A stretch of DNA of 9,055 nucleotides from Betaproteobacteria bacterium (GTDB lineage: Bacteria; Pseudomonadota; Gammaproteobacteria; Burkholderiales; SG8-39), in contig VBCP01000290.1 of assembly GCA_005888925.1 (NCBI GenBank), positions 1 to 9,055 on the forward strand. The letters are read 5' to 3'. Position 1 is the stretch's first letter, and each line of letters begins with the position of its first letter. Of the stretch, positions 1 through 6,980 are shown piece after piece. The notes beneath the pieces are model-generated. The model was not told the origin of the DNA. It saw nothing but the letters and a program-made list of their open reading frames with translations, and made no database searches. The position numbers were made by a program, and so were the translations under genes.

Positions 1-828
1 GCTGGTCCACCATCGTGTTGATGGTGCTCTTCAGCTCCAAAATTTCGCCTTTCACGTCCACCGTGATCTTCTTGGAGAGGTCGCCTGCCGCCACCGCTTT
101 GGTGACGTCCGCGATATTTCTCACCTGCGAGGTGAGGTTGCCGGCCATGAAGTTCACCGACTCGGTCAGGTCCTTCCACGTCCCGGCCACGCCCTGCACG
201 TCTGCCTGACCGCCAAGTTTTCCTTCCGTACCCACCTCGCGCGCGACGCGCGTCACTTCGGCAGCGAACGAGCGGAGCTGGTCCACCATCGTGTTGATGG
301 TGCTTTTCAGCTCCAACACCTCGCCCTTGACGTCCACCGTAATTTTTCTGGACAGATCGCCTGCGGCCACTGCTTTAGTCACGTCGGCGATGTTCCTCAC
401 CTGCGAGGTGAGCTTGCCGGCCATTGAGTTCACTGAGTCGGTCAAGTCTTTCCACGTCCCCGAGACACCTTCCACTCGGGCCTGACCGCCGAGAATCCCT
501 TCGGTACCCACCTCGCGCGCGACGCGCGTCACCTCGGCGGCGAACGAGCGGAGCTGGTCCACCATCGTATTGATGGTCGATTTCAGCGTCAGGAATTCAC
601 CCTTGACGTCCACTTCGATTTTCTTGGAAAGGTCGCCCTTCGCCACTGCCGTCGTCACGTCCGCGATGTTTCGCACCTGGGACGTGAGGTTGCCCGCCAT
701 GGAGTTCACGTTATCGGTGAGGTCCTTCCACACGCCGGCCACGCCCTTCACCTTCGCCTGGCCGCCGAGCTTGCCTTCCGTGCCCACCTCGCGCGCCACC
801 CGCGTCACTTCCGCGGCGAAGTTGCCGA
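1..828 (-). repeat. Three tandem 276-bp repeats encoding HAMP units
   Basis: The landmark gctggtccaccatcgt recurs at 1, 277 and 553, and a variant (gctgctccacc) at 829. The period is therefore exactly 276 bp, or 92 codons. The three full copies are very similar at the DNA level, including at synonymous positions. The fourth unit (829 to about 1120) is clearly diverged. This is intragenic coding repetition, not a mobile element. It is a likely substrate for unit gain or loss by recombination and for assembly collapse. Confidence 0.93.
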
Positions 829-1297
829 GCTGCTCCACCATCTTGTTGATGGTCTTGGCGTTCCTCAGGAACTCGCCCTCGAGCGGGCGGCCGTCGATCT
901 CGAGCGCCATGGATTTCGAGAGGTCGCCCTGCGCCACCGCGCCGATCACGCGCGCCGCCTCGTTGGTCGGATGGACCAGGTCGTCGATCAGCGCGTTGAT
1001 GTTCTCGACCGACTGCGCCCAGAAGCCGCGCGCCTGCGGCAGCGCGGCGCGGCGCTTGAGTTTGCCTTCCTTGCCGACCGCCTGCGAGAGCTTCGAGAGC
1101 TCCTCGGCCATCGCGACGTTCTGCTCGACCAGGTCGTTGAAGACATCGGCGACTTTGCCGAACTGCGCGCTCCCCTGGATCTGCAGCTTCGCCGCGGGGT
1201 CGCCCCGGCGTAGTGCAACCAGCGCGCTATGGATGAGGGTCAGCTCTTCAGCATGGCCGACGGCGTTTACTTCGGAGTCTTTAAGCGGAAGGTTCAC
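1..1297 (-). CDS. Poly-HAMP signalling protein, N-terminal part (probable soluble Nik1-type hybrid histidine kinase)
   Basis: Incomplete: 432 codons are present and the frame is still open at the left edge, so the C-terminus is missing. The protein begins MNLPLKDSEV and has no signal peptide or membrane segment. Residues about 20-157 form two divergent HAMP-like units (GDPAAKLQI, QGDLSKSMALEIDG). From about residue 158 come near-identical 92-residue HAMP units with the signature GTEGKLGGQ, WKDLTDNVN, QVRNIADVT, GDLSKKI and STINTMVDQL. Such arrays are known from Nik1/group III hybrid kinases and related bacterial proteins, where stacked HAMP coiled coils precede HisKA, HATPase_c and often receiver domains. 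The kinase part here is therefore inferred, not seen. The start is GTG at 1295-1297: it is the only start codon after the in-frame stop TAG upstream (near 1395), and it has GGAG five bases before it. It is divergent from two broken receiver-domain genes that may once have been its partners. A HAMP-array chemoreceptor-like protein is the alternative. Confidence 0.88.
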   Translation of the reverse strand, partial: MNLPLKDSEVNAVGHAEELTLIHSALVALRRGDPAAKLQIQGSAQFGKVADVFNDLVEQNVAMAEELSKLSQAVGKEGKLKRRAALPQARGFWAQSVENINALIDDLVHPTNEAARVIGAVAQGDLSKSMALEIDGRPLEGEFLRNAKTINKMVEQLGNFAAEVTRVAREVGTEGKLGGQAKVKGVAGVWKDLTDNVNSMAGNLTSQVRNIADVTTAVAKGDLSKKIEVDVKGEFLTLKSTINTMVDQLRSFAAEVTRVAREVGTEGILGGQARVEGVSGTWKDLTDSVNSMAGKLTSQVRNIADVTKAVAAGDLSRKITVDVKGEVLELKSTINTMVDQLRSFAAEVTRVAREVGTEGKLGGQADVQGVAGTWKDLTESVNFMAGNLTSQVRNIADVTKAVAAGDLSKKITVDVKGEILELKSTINTMVDQ

Positions 1298-1559
1298 AGG
1301 CGCTCCGTACGTTGATTTCTTGTCGAAACAAACTGTCGGAAGATACCCTGCGCGCCCTGTAGAAAGGCATCGAGTCTTGTGTCGTGATTCGGACTACAAC
1401 CTTGTCGAATGGCGCTGTCCCAAGCGCTCGCGCGTTTCCCTATGTAGTTTTCCGACGGCAGGACTGTAGCCGTGCGACGACAGAAAAAAGCGCCGAATTA
1501 CGATGGCCTCGGGACACTTTTTTCCAGCTCGCGCGCATTGGCCAACGAAGAGCGCAAGT
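1298..1559. other. Divergent intergenic region between the poly-HAMP gene and the broken receiver genes
   Basis: These 262 bp lie between two outward-facing genes, so promoters for both directions should be here. The base composition is less GC-rich than in the flanking genes. I found no convincing -35/-10 pair, sigma-54 element, operator palindrome or small RNA, and no coding frame in it that resembles a known protein. Confidence 0.5.
1303..1306 (-). promoter_or_regulatory. Ribosome binding site deciding the GTG start of the poly-HAMP gene
   Basis: The minus strand reads GGAG, then CGCCT, then GTG. This five-base spacing supports GTG at 1297 as the start. No other ATG, GTG or TTG lies in this frame between the upstream stop and that GTG. 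Confidence 0.6.
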
Positions 1560-1984
1560 ATGATTGCGCCCGTGAAACAAAAAGAATCCTTGCAGTCCGC
1601 CGCCGCGGAGGGCGCAGCGCGCGGAAAGCGGAAGCTGCGCATCCTGGTGGCGGACGACGAGCGCGATCAGGTCATGACGCTCGCGGCGATCCTGCAGGAC
1701 GAAGGGCACGAAGTGCGCGAGGTTTACCGCGGCACGGAAGTGCTGCGCATGGTGCGCGACTTGACATCGGCATGCCGGGCATGAGCGGCTACGAAGTCGC
1801 GCGCGAGCTGCGCCAGGAATTCGGCAAGCAGCGGCCGCTGCTCATCGCCGTGACGGGCTGGAAGCAGTCTTCCGACAGGATCCTTGCGAGGCTCGCGGGC
1901 TTTGACTTCCACCTGGCGAAGCCCTTCGAGTCCAACGCGCTGCTCGAGCTGATCGCGCCGCTCGCACAAGGCAGCAAAGCGTAA
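1560..1984 (+). pseudogene. CheY-like single-domain receiver gene, broken by a ~22-bp frameshifting deletion
   Basis: Reading from ATG 1560 (GAAGAG seven bases upstream), the frame gives MIAPVKQKESLQ, a basic linker, then RILVADDERDQ with the acidic DD pair of a receiver domain, and continues to EVLRMVRD. It then runs out of frame and stops early. The rest of the domain continues in another frame from about 1766: DIGMPGMSGYEVARELR (Asp is the phospho-acceptor), LLIAVTG (conserved T), HLAKPFE (conserved K), ending with TAA at 1982-1984. Compared with the paralogue at 2130, the segment equivalent to VRPDAVIA just before DIGMP is missing: 2 bases remain where 24 are expected, so about 22 bp are gone. 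That removes strand beta-3 and shifts the frame. An alternative upstream start at 1503 is in frame but looks non-coding. A sequencing or assembly error is possible but would have to remove a block, not one base. Confidence 0.78.
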
Positions 1985-2010
1985 CTTCAGGCAGCAAACC
2001 GTAACTGCAG
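1971..2010. repeat. 20-bp imperfect tandem duplication over a stop codon
   Basis: Positions 1971-1990 (gcagcaaagcgtaacttcag) and 1991-2010 (gcagcaaaccgtaactgcag) are adjacent direct copies that differ at two positions. The first copy contains the TAA that ends the broken receiver gene. It looks like a local slippage or duplication scar at the 3' end of a decaying gene. Confidence 0.85.
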
Positions 2011-2129
2011 GTTCGAGCGGCCGGTGGACGATCGAGCCCAGCGGTCTGCGCTGCCCGAGCGCTGTCGTCGAACGCGCGATTGCACGGCGCGCTTGCGCCG
2101 AATGCCAAGAACGTAGAAGAATCCGCGGC

Positions 2130-2524
2130 ATGGCTTCGAAGCCGCCTTTGCGCGCGGTCCCTGCGACACGGCCAACACCCTCGCGCTCTTGCTCAAGGAC
2201 GAAGGCCATGACGTGCATACGGTCCTGCGCGGGGACGAAGTCCTCGAGCTATGCCGCCTCGTCAGGCCGGACGCGGTGATCGCGGATATCAACATGCCGG
2301 GAATGAGCGGCTATGCGATCGCAAGGGAGCTGCATGAAAGACACGGCACGCTCGCACCGCTTCTCATCGCGATATCGGGCGCATGGACGAAGAGCTCCGA
2401 CCGGATGCTGGGGCGGGCGGTCGGCTTCGATCATTACCTGCTGAAGCCCTGCGATCCGCGTGAACTGATTCCGCTGCTGGAGCCGCTGAGATCGGCCGGC
2501 TCCCAATCGGCGTCCAACGGCTAG
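2130..2524 (+). pseudogene. Second CheY-like receiver gene, broken near its N-terminus
   Basis: The in-frame piece from TTG 2189 encodes most of a receiver domain: LKDEGHDVHTV, RPDAVIADINMPGMSG (phospho-acceptor Asp), LLIAISG (conserved S) and DHYLLKPCD (conserved K). The paralogous residues PCDTANTLAL lie just upstream in the same frame, but that frame has no beta-1 strand or DD pair and meets a stop at 2114-2116. A different frame has ATG at 2130, preceded by GAAGAA, and reads MASKPPLRAV, which fits a start plus the first half of beta-1. The simplest reading is a loss of about 13-16 bp near 2158, removing the residues equivalent to LVADD and shifting frame. A shortened protein could still be made from TTG 2189, but it would lack the Mg-binding acidic pair. 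It is a tandem paralogue of the gene at 1560. Its stop overlaps that of the NarL-type gene on the other strand by 4 bp. Confidence 0.72.
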
Positions 2525-3162
2525 TCGAGCGAAACCAGCCCGCGCTGGATCGCGAACTTGACGAGGCCGGCGACGTCGCGGATGCCGAGCTTCTCCACCA
2601 GCCGCGCACGGTAGGTCTCGACGGTCTTCTGCGATAGCGAGAGCCGCTGGGCGATCTCCGCGCCGGTGCGTCCCTCGGCGAGGAGCTGCAGCACCTCGCG
2701 CTCGCGAGCCGAGAGCCGCTCGAGCAGATCCGCCTTGCCGTCGCCGGCGTAGTCGTCGATCACCACGTCGGCGACGCGCGGGCTGAGATAGCGCTGCCCC
2801 GAGTGCACCGCGCGGATCGCGTCGACCACCTCCTTCGCCGCGGAGCGCTTGACGACGTAGCCGGAGGCGCCTGCTTTCAGCGCGCGCCGCACGTACTCGC
2901 GCTCGGCGTACATCGACAGCACGATCACCCGGCACTTGGCGTCGCGCTCGAGTATCGCGCGCGTCGCGTCGGCGCCGTTCAGTTCGGGCATCGAGAGATC
3001 CATCAGCACGACGTCCGGTTCCGTTTCCTTCGCCATGCGCACCGCTTCGCGCCCGTCTCCGACGATGGCCACCACCTGCAGATCCTGCTGCGCCTCGATC
3101 AGATGCTTGAGGCCTTCGGCGACTACGCCGTGATCGTCGGCAATAAGGATGCGGATCGGCAT
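2521..3162 (-). CDS. NarL/FixJ-family response regulator
   Basis: This is a 213-residue transcription regulator of typical family length. The N-terminal receiver domain (about 3-120) has the full set of active-site residues: D9 and D10 (IADDH), phospho-acceptor D55 (VVLMDLSMP), S83 (VIVLSMY) and K105 (YVVKRSA). After a short linker comes a LuxR-type helix-turn-helix at about 146-207: LSAREREVLQLLAEGRTGAEIA, then SLSQKTVETYRARLVEKLGI, written here in two parts. It is expected to bind DNA as a dimer when phosphorylated. It starts 13 bp downstream of the histidine kinase stop on the same strand, so that kinase is the likely phosphodonor. No clear Shine-Dalgarno precedes ATG 3162, so translational coupling to the kinase is plausible. 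Its TAG stop shares the CTAG at 2521-2524 with the convergent broken receiver gene. Target genes cannot be read from the sequence. Confidence 0.95.
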   Translation of the reverse strand: MPIRILIADDHGVVAEGLKHLIEAQQDLQVVAIVGDGREAVRMAKETEPDVVLMDLSMPELNGADATRAILERDAKCRVIVLSMYAEREYVRRALKAGASGYVVKRSAAKEVVDAIRAVHSGQRYLSPRVADVVIDDYAGDGKADLLERLSAREREVLQLLAEGRTGAEIAQRLSLSQKTVETYRARLVEKLGIRDVAGLVKFAIQRGLVSLD

Positions 3163-3175
3163 ATTGGAAAATGAG

Positions 3176-5059
3176 TCAGAAAGGCACGCGCGCCCTGAGT
3201 GTAGTCCCTTTGCCTTGCGCGCTTTCGAGCTCCAGCGAACCGCCGGCGGCGACGACTCGCTCCTGCATGGTGGTCATGCCCAGACGGCTGGCGCGCGCCT
3301 GCGCCGCCGCCGGGTCGAAGCCGCTGCCCTCGTCGCGAATCGTGAGGAGCATCTCGCCCGCGTCGGCCTCCAGGCGCAGCCAGACGCGCTTGGCATTGGC
3401 ATGCCTCGCGACGTTGGTCAGTGCCTCTTGCGCGATGCGGAACAGCGCCACCGCCGCCTCGCGGCGCAGCCGCCGGTTGCGCTCGCGCGCGAGGTCCTCG
3501 AACTCGACGGCGATGTTGGTGCGCTTGGCGAATTCCTCGCCGTACCAGCCGAGCGCGGCCCCCAGACCGTACTCCTCAAGGAGCGGCGGCCTGAGATCCG
3601 CCATCACGTCCTCGATGGTCTGAAGCGTGCCGTCGACCAGCCCGAGCGAGTCGCGCAGGCGCAGCCGCAGGTCCTGCGGCGCGGCCGCGCCGAGCGCGCC
3701 GAGCACGATATCCAGGTTGATGTTGAGGGCGGAGAGGTTCTGCCCGACGCGATCGTGCAGCTCGCCGGCGATGCGGCGGCGCTCGGCTTCCTCGACCTGC
3801 ACCAGGCGGCGCGTGAGCGACTGCAGGCTCGCCGCGGCGGCGCGTTGCGCGATCTCCGCGTTGCGGCTCTCGGTGACGTCGAGGCAGGCGCCGACCAGCT
3901 TGACGACGCGCCCCTTGTCGTCGCGCACGATCTCGCCCTGCGTGCGCACGATGCGCTCGGCGCCGTCAGGGCGGCGCACACGGTCCTCGTGCGTGAAGCC
4001 GCGGCCCTCGGCGAGTGCGCGGGCAACCACGGTCGCGGTGAGCACGCGATCGGCGGGATGCACCCGCTCGAGGAAGGCTTCGAAGCTCGGCTGCACTGCC
4101 ATGGCGTCAACGCCATAGATGCGGTAGAGCTCCTCCGACCAGGACATCCGCCCGTTGCCCGGCTCCCATTCCCAGGAGCCCAGGCCCGCCACCTTCTGGG
4201 CTTCGGCGAGCAACGTGCGCTGCTCGAGCAGCGCCTGCTCGGAGCGCTTGCGCTCCGTGATATCGGTGGCGGTGCCGCCGATGCCAGCGACGCCGCCCGC
4301 CGCGTCGAACACCGGGAACTTGACGACCATGTGGATGCGCTCGCCTTCGCGGGTGGCGAGCGCCTGCTCGAGCTCGATCGTGCTCTTCTGTGAAAGCACT
4401 TCGCCGTCGCTCGCGGCGAACAATGCCGCCTGCGGGCCGGGAAAGACCTCCTGGTCGCGCCGTCCGAGAATCTGCTCGCGGCGCAGGCCGAAGCGCGCGA
4501 GCAGCTGGCGGTTGACGAAGCGGTAGCGGCCGTCGGGGTCCTTCAGAAACATGATGGCCGGGCTGTGATCGGTGAAGGCCTGCAGGCGCTCTTCGCTTTC
4601 ACGGATGCGCTCGTGCGCCTGGCGCCAGCTCGTGAGATCGCGCGTCACCTTGGCGTAGCCGGTGAGCTCACCGCTGCGGCTGCGCAGCGCCGTGATCACC
4701 CCGTCGGCCCAGAAGCGGCTGCCGTCCTGGCGCAGGCGCCAGCCCTGCGCGCTCATGCGTCCTTCGCGCGCCGCCTGCGCGAGCATCTGGTCGGGGCGGC
4801 CCGCCGCGCGGTCTTCGGGCAAATAGAAGATCGAGAAATGCCGGCCGAGAATCCCGGCCGCGGCGTATCCCTTGATGCGCTCGGCGCCGGTGTTCCAGCT
4901 CACCACGCGGCCGGCGGTATCGAGCAGGTAGATCGCGTAGTCGCTGACGCTCTCGACCAGCAGGCGGAACTGGGCATCGGTGGGATCGGCGCCGCCCGCG
5001 AGCTCCGCAGTGATATCCCTTTCGAGCTGCGTACCGAGTTCCATGGGCGCGGCAATCAT
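3176..5059 (-). CDS. Three-PAS soluble histidine kinase (HisKA_3 / NarX-like type)
   Basis: The protein has 627 residues and no membrane segment, so it probably senses a cytoplasmic or diffusible signal. There are three PAS domains: about 28-145 (DYAIYLLDTAGRVVSWNTG, with PAC ending YAKVTRDLT), about 155-270 (FLKDPDGRYRFVN, ending TDITERK) and about 282-400 (a PAS_3-like fold: GSWEWEP, ending LDVTESR). A coiled linker leads to HisKA_3 at about 424-492 with phospho-acceptor H435 in GELHDRVGQ. The HATPase_c domain (about 530-627) has the N-box FRIAQEALTNVARHA (N549), G1 DEGSGFD and G2 RLGMTTMQER. No haem- or flavin-binding motif is certain in the PAS domains. The start at ATG 5059 is preceded by AAAGG only three bases away. 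The second Met (residue 6) has no such site. It heads an operon with the NarL-type regulator 13 bp downstream and is divergent from threonine ammonia-lyase across 21 bp. Confidence 0.95.
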   Translation of the reverse strand: MIAAPMELGTQLERDITAELAGGADPTDAQFRLLVESVSDYAIYLLDTAGRVVSWNTGAERIKGYAAAGILGRHFSIFYLPEDRAAGRPDQMLAQAAREGRMSAQGWRLRQDGSRFWADGVITALRSRSGELTGYAKVTRDLTSWRQAHERIRESEERLQAFTDHSPAIMFLKDPDGRYRFVNRQLLARFGLRREQILGRRDQEVFPGPQAALFAASDGEVLSQKSTIELEQALATREGERIHMVVKFPVFDAAGGVAGIGGTATDITERKRSEQALLEQRTLLAEAQKVAGLGSWEWEPGNGRMSWSEELYRIYGVDAMAVQPSFEAFLERVHPADRVLTATVVARALAEGRGFTHEDRVRRPDGAERIVRTQGEIVRDDKGRVVKLVGACLDVTESRNAEIAQRAAAASLQSLTRRLVQVEEAERRRIAGELHDRVGQNLSALNINLDIVLGALGAAAPQDLRLRLRDSLGLVDGTLQTIEDVMADLRPPLLEEYGLGAALGWYGEEFAKRTNIAVEFEDLARERNRRLRREAAVALFRIAQEALTNVARHANAKRVWLRLEADAGEMLLTIRDEGSGFDPAAAQARASRLGMTTMQERVVAAGGSLELESAQGKGTTLRARVPF

Positions 5060-5080
5060 AAACCTTTAACATTTCACGCC

Positions 5081-6280
5081 ATGCTTTCGCTCGACGCCGT
5101 CCGCGCCGCCGCGGCGCGCATCCAGGGCGCGGTCGAGCGCACGCCGTTCCTGCCCAGCCGGACGCTGTCGCGCCTCACCGGCTGCGAGCTGCATCTCAAG
5201 TTCGAGAACCTGCAGTTCACCGCCTCCTTCAAGGAGCGGGGCGCGCTCAACAAGCTCGCGTCGCTCTCCGACGCGGAGCGCAAGCGCGGGGTGATCGCCA
5301 TGAGCGCCGGCAATCACGCGCAGGCGGTCGCCTATCACGCCGCGCGTCTCGGCATCCCCGCGGTGATCGTGATGCCGCAGGGCTCGCCCAACACCAAGAT
5401 CAAGAACACCCAGGTGCACGGCGCCAAGGTGCTGCTGGAAGGCGAGTCGCTCGCCGACGCCGCGCAGCACGCCCACGCGCTCGCCAAGCGCGATGACCTG
5501 GTGTTCGTGCACCCGTACGAAGACCCGCTCATCATGGCCGGGCAAGGCACCGTCGGGCTCGAGATGCTGCAGGCGGTGCCCGAGCTCGAGGTGCTGGTGG
5601 TGCCGATCGGCGGCGGCGGCCTGCTCGCCGGCATCGCCACCGCGGCGCGCGCGCTCAATCCGCGCATCAAGCTCTATGGCGTGGAGTCGCGCACCTACCC
5701 GTCGATGCACCAGCGGCTCGCCGGCCAGCCGGTGAAGGTCGGCGGCGACACGATCGCCGAGGGCATTGCGGTCAAGGATGTCGGCGAGATGGCGCTCGCC
5801 ATCATCCGCAAGGAAGTGGAAGAGGTCCTGGTGGTGGCCGAAGAGACCATCGAGCGCGCCATCGTCGCGCTGATCGAGATCGAGAAGACGGTCGCCGAAG
5901 GCGCCGGCGCCGCCGCGCTCGCCGCGCTGCTCGAGCACCCCCAGCACTTCGCCGGCAAGCGCGTCGGCATCCCGATCTCCGGCGGCAACATCGACAGCCG
6001 CGTGCTCGCCTCGGTGCTGATGCGCGGCCTGGTGCGCGATGCGCGCCTCGTGCGCCTGCGCGTCACCATGCCCGACGTGTCAGGCAGCCTGGCGAAGGTC
6101 ACGCAGATGATCGCCGACGCCGGCGGCAACATCGTCGAGGTGATGCATCAGCGCATCTTCGGCACCGCCTCGGTGCGCTCGCCCGAAGTCGAGTTCCTGA
6201 TCGAGACGCGCGACCGCGAGCACACGCAGGCGCTGGTGCGCTCGCTCGAAGCGAAGGGAATCAGCGTTTCGGTTTTTTGA
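5081..6280 (+). CDS. ilvA: Threonine ammonia-lyase (threonine dehydratase), ~400-residue form with one ACT domain
   Basis: This PLP enzyme deaminates L-threonine to 2-oxobutanoate, feeding isoleucine synthesis or threonine catabolism in the cytoplasm. It has 399 residues. The PLP lysine is K51 in SFKERGALN. Other fold-type II motifs are SAGNHAQ (75-81), the glycine loop GGGGLLAG (177-184) that holds the PLP phosphate, EGAGA (273-277) and SGGN (300-303). A C-terminal ACT domain (about 326-399, RLRVTMPDVSGSLAKVTQ) should bind an amino-acid effector. One ACT domain and about 400 residues fit the medium form, not the ~500-residue biosynthetic IlvA or the ACT-less TdcB, so the symbol is only approximate. 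The frame is open far upstream of ATG 5081, but that part is antisense to the kinase. The MLSLDAVRAA start is family-typical. No Shine-Dalgarno is visible. The 3' end overlaps the convergent small gene by 20 bp. Confidence 0.95.
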   Translation: MLSLDAVRAAAARIQGAVERTPFLPSRTLSRLTGCELHLKFENLQFTASFKERGALNKLASLSDAERKRGVIAMSAGNHAQAVAYHAARLGIPAVIVMPQGSPNTKIKNTQVHGAKVLLEGESLADAAQHAHALAKRDDLVFVHPYEDPLIMAGQGTVGLEMLQAVPELEVLVVPIGGGGLLAGIATAARALNPRIKLYGVESRTYPSMHQRLAGQPVKVGGDTIAEGIAVKDVGEMALAIIRKEVEEVLVVAEETIERAIVALIEIEKTVAEGAGAAALAALLEHPQHFAGKRVGIPISGGNIDSRVLASVLMRGLVRDARLVRLRVTMPDVSGSLAKVTQMIADAGGNIVEVMHQRIFGTASVRSPEVEFLIETRDREHTQALVRSLEAKGISVSVF

Positions 6281-6530
6281 CCGGATCGAGCCGTGCTTTC
6301 TCGGCCTCGTCGAGGCCTTTGCCGAGGCCGGCTTCCTGCGTGCCGACGACGCGATCGGTGCTCGCTTCCGGGCGCGGCGCGCGCTCCTTGCCTACCGTCG
6401 CGCGCTCGCCGGTGCCGCCGGCATCGGTATCGGTGTTCTCGGCGCCGGGACGGTCGGAGCTCGTATCGGAGCGATCGCTCGGCCCGAGCTTGGGTTCGGT
6501 GCGGCCTTGGTGCCGGGGAATTCCTGCCAT
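6261..6530 (-). CDS. Small charged, probably disordered hypothetical protein (89 residues)
   Basis: This protein cannot be assigned a function. It is rich in G, D, E, R, K, S, T and P, with almost no large hydrophobic residues. There is no signal peptide, membrane segment or cysteine. Blocks such as LGPSDRSDTSSD, AGGTGERATVGKER, TDRVVGTQEAGLGKGLDEAE and a basic tail (KKPKR) look like conserved islands in a disordered chain. I have the impression that similar short hypothetical proteins occur in other proteobacteria, but I cannot verify this. The start at ATG 6530 is firmly supported by AAAGGAGG five bases upstream, the strongest ribosome binding site in the window, which suggests high translation. 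It lies 47 bp after the VOC gene on the same strand and may be the last gene of that transcript. Its last 20 bp overlap the end of the threonine ammonia-lyase gene. Confidence 0.72.
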   Translation of the reverse strand: MAGIPRHQGRTEPKLGPSDRSDTSSDRPGAENTDTDAGGTGERATVGKERAPRPEASTDRVVGTQEAGLGKGLDEAEKARLDPVKKPKR

Positions 6531-6535
6531 GGAAG

Positions 6536-6543
6536 CCTCCTTT
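6536..6543 (-). promoter_or_regulatory. Near-perfect Shine-Dalgarno sequence for the small charged protein
   Basis: The minus strand reads AAAGGAGG, CTTCC, ATG. This is an almost full anti-16S match at ideal spacing, while most other starts in the window have weak sites or none. It fixes the start at 6530 and is the main evidence that this short frame is a real gene. Confidence 0.8.
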
Positions 6544-6577
6544 ATCGGTAAGGCTTTCCGTGCAAGGCGCGTTCCCG

Positions 6578-6967
6578 CTAGCTTTCGTACACCGAAATCT
6601 CCACCAGGTTGAGATCCGGATCACGCACATACACCGAGCGGATCGGCCCCACCGCGCCGGTCTTCTTCACCGGGCCCTGGACGATTTTGACTTTCTCCGC
6701 CTGCAGCTTCTGGATCACTGCATCGAGCGGCACGGCCGCGATGAAGCACAGATCGAGCGATCCCGGCACGGCGACATGCGCCTTCGGCTCGAACTCGCGC
6801 CCCCACTCGTGCAGATTGATCTTCTGCCCGCCGAAGCTGAACGCGAGCCGCTCCGCCGTCGGCGTCCTGAAGGTCACGAGCTTCATCCCGAGCACCTCGG
6901 TATAGAAGCGGATGCACGCCGCCTTGTCGCGCGTGGTGAGAACGATGTGGTCGATGTGGTCGATCAT
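6578..6967 (-). CDS. VOC-family (glyoxalase / dioxygenase fold) protein, GLOD5-like
   Basis: This is a 129-residue single vicinal-oxygen-chelate domain made of two beta-alpha-beta-beta-beta halves: MIDHIDHIVLTTRDKAACI starts the first, and PGSLDLCFIA starts the second. The likely metal ligands are H7 (first strand, DHIVL), H53 (KINLHEWG) and E123 (NLVEISVYE). The second-half strand has D72 where many VOC enzymes have His, but DLCF also occurs in the GLOD5-like branch as I know it. The reaction is unknown. VOC proteins include glyoxalases, epimerases and ring-cleaving dioxygenases. A longer frame opens at 7027, but it would overlap the CoA-transferase gene. The family-typical start is ATG 6967, which has only a weak upstream GAAAA. 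It lies 28 bp after the CoA-transferase stop and probably shares its transcript, so a role in the same catabolic route, or in detoxifying an intermediate, is plausible. Confidence 0.88.
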   Translation of the reverse strand: MIDHIDHIVLTTRDKAACIRFYTEVLGMKLVTFRTPTAERLAFSFGGQKINLHEWGREFEPKAHVAVPGSLDLCFIAAVPLDAVIQKLQAEKVKIVQGPVKKTGAVGPIRSVYVRDPDLNLVEISVYES

Positions 6968-6980
6968 GGTTTTCAAAATC

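Noticed and set aside
235..260. Palindrome-like GCGCGCGACGCGCG repeated in the HAMP array (also near 511)
   Set aside because: It encodes the conserved TRVARE part of each HAMP unit and recurs at the 276-bp period, so codon bias explains it better than an operator.
1740..1790. Programmed ribosomal frameshift in the first receiver gene
   Set aside because: A frameshift alone would not restore the protein, because about seven or eight residues including beta-3 are missing at the junction. There is also no slippery heptamer.
3149..4393. Open frame of 414 codons on the plus strand
   Set aside because: It is antisense to the histidine kinase and shows no domain motif. The kinase frame has all expected catalytic boxes.
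4565..5080. N-terminal extension of the threonine ammonia-lyase
   Set aside because: The frame is open, but this part is antisense to the kinase PAS domains and does not resemble the enzyme family, whose N-terminus matches ATG 5081.
5066..5947. Minus-strand frame of 293 codons
   Set aside because: It is the antisense shadow of the threonine ammonia-lyase, with no recognisable motif.
6273..6278. T6 run as an intrinsic terminator of the threonine ammonia-lyase gene
   Set aside because: It is within the last codons of the gene, and no GC-rich hairpin precedes it. It also lies inside the convergent small gene.
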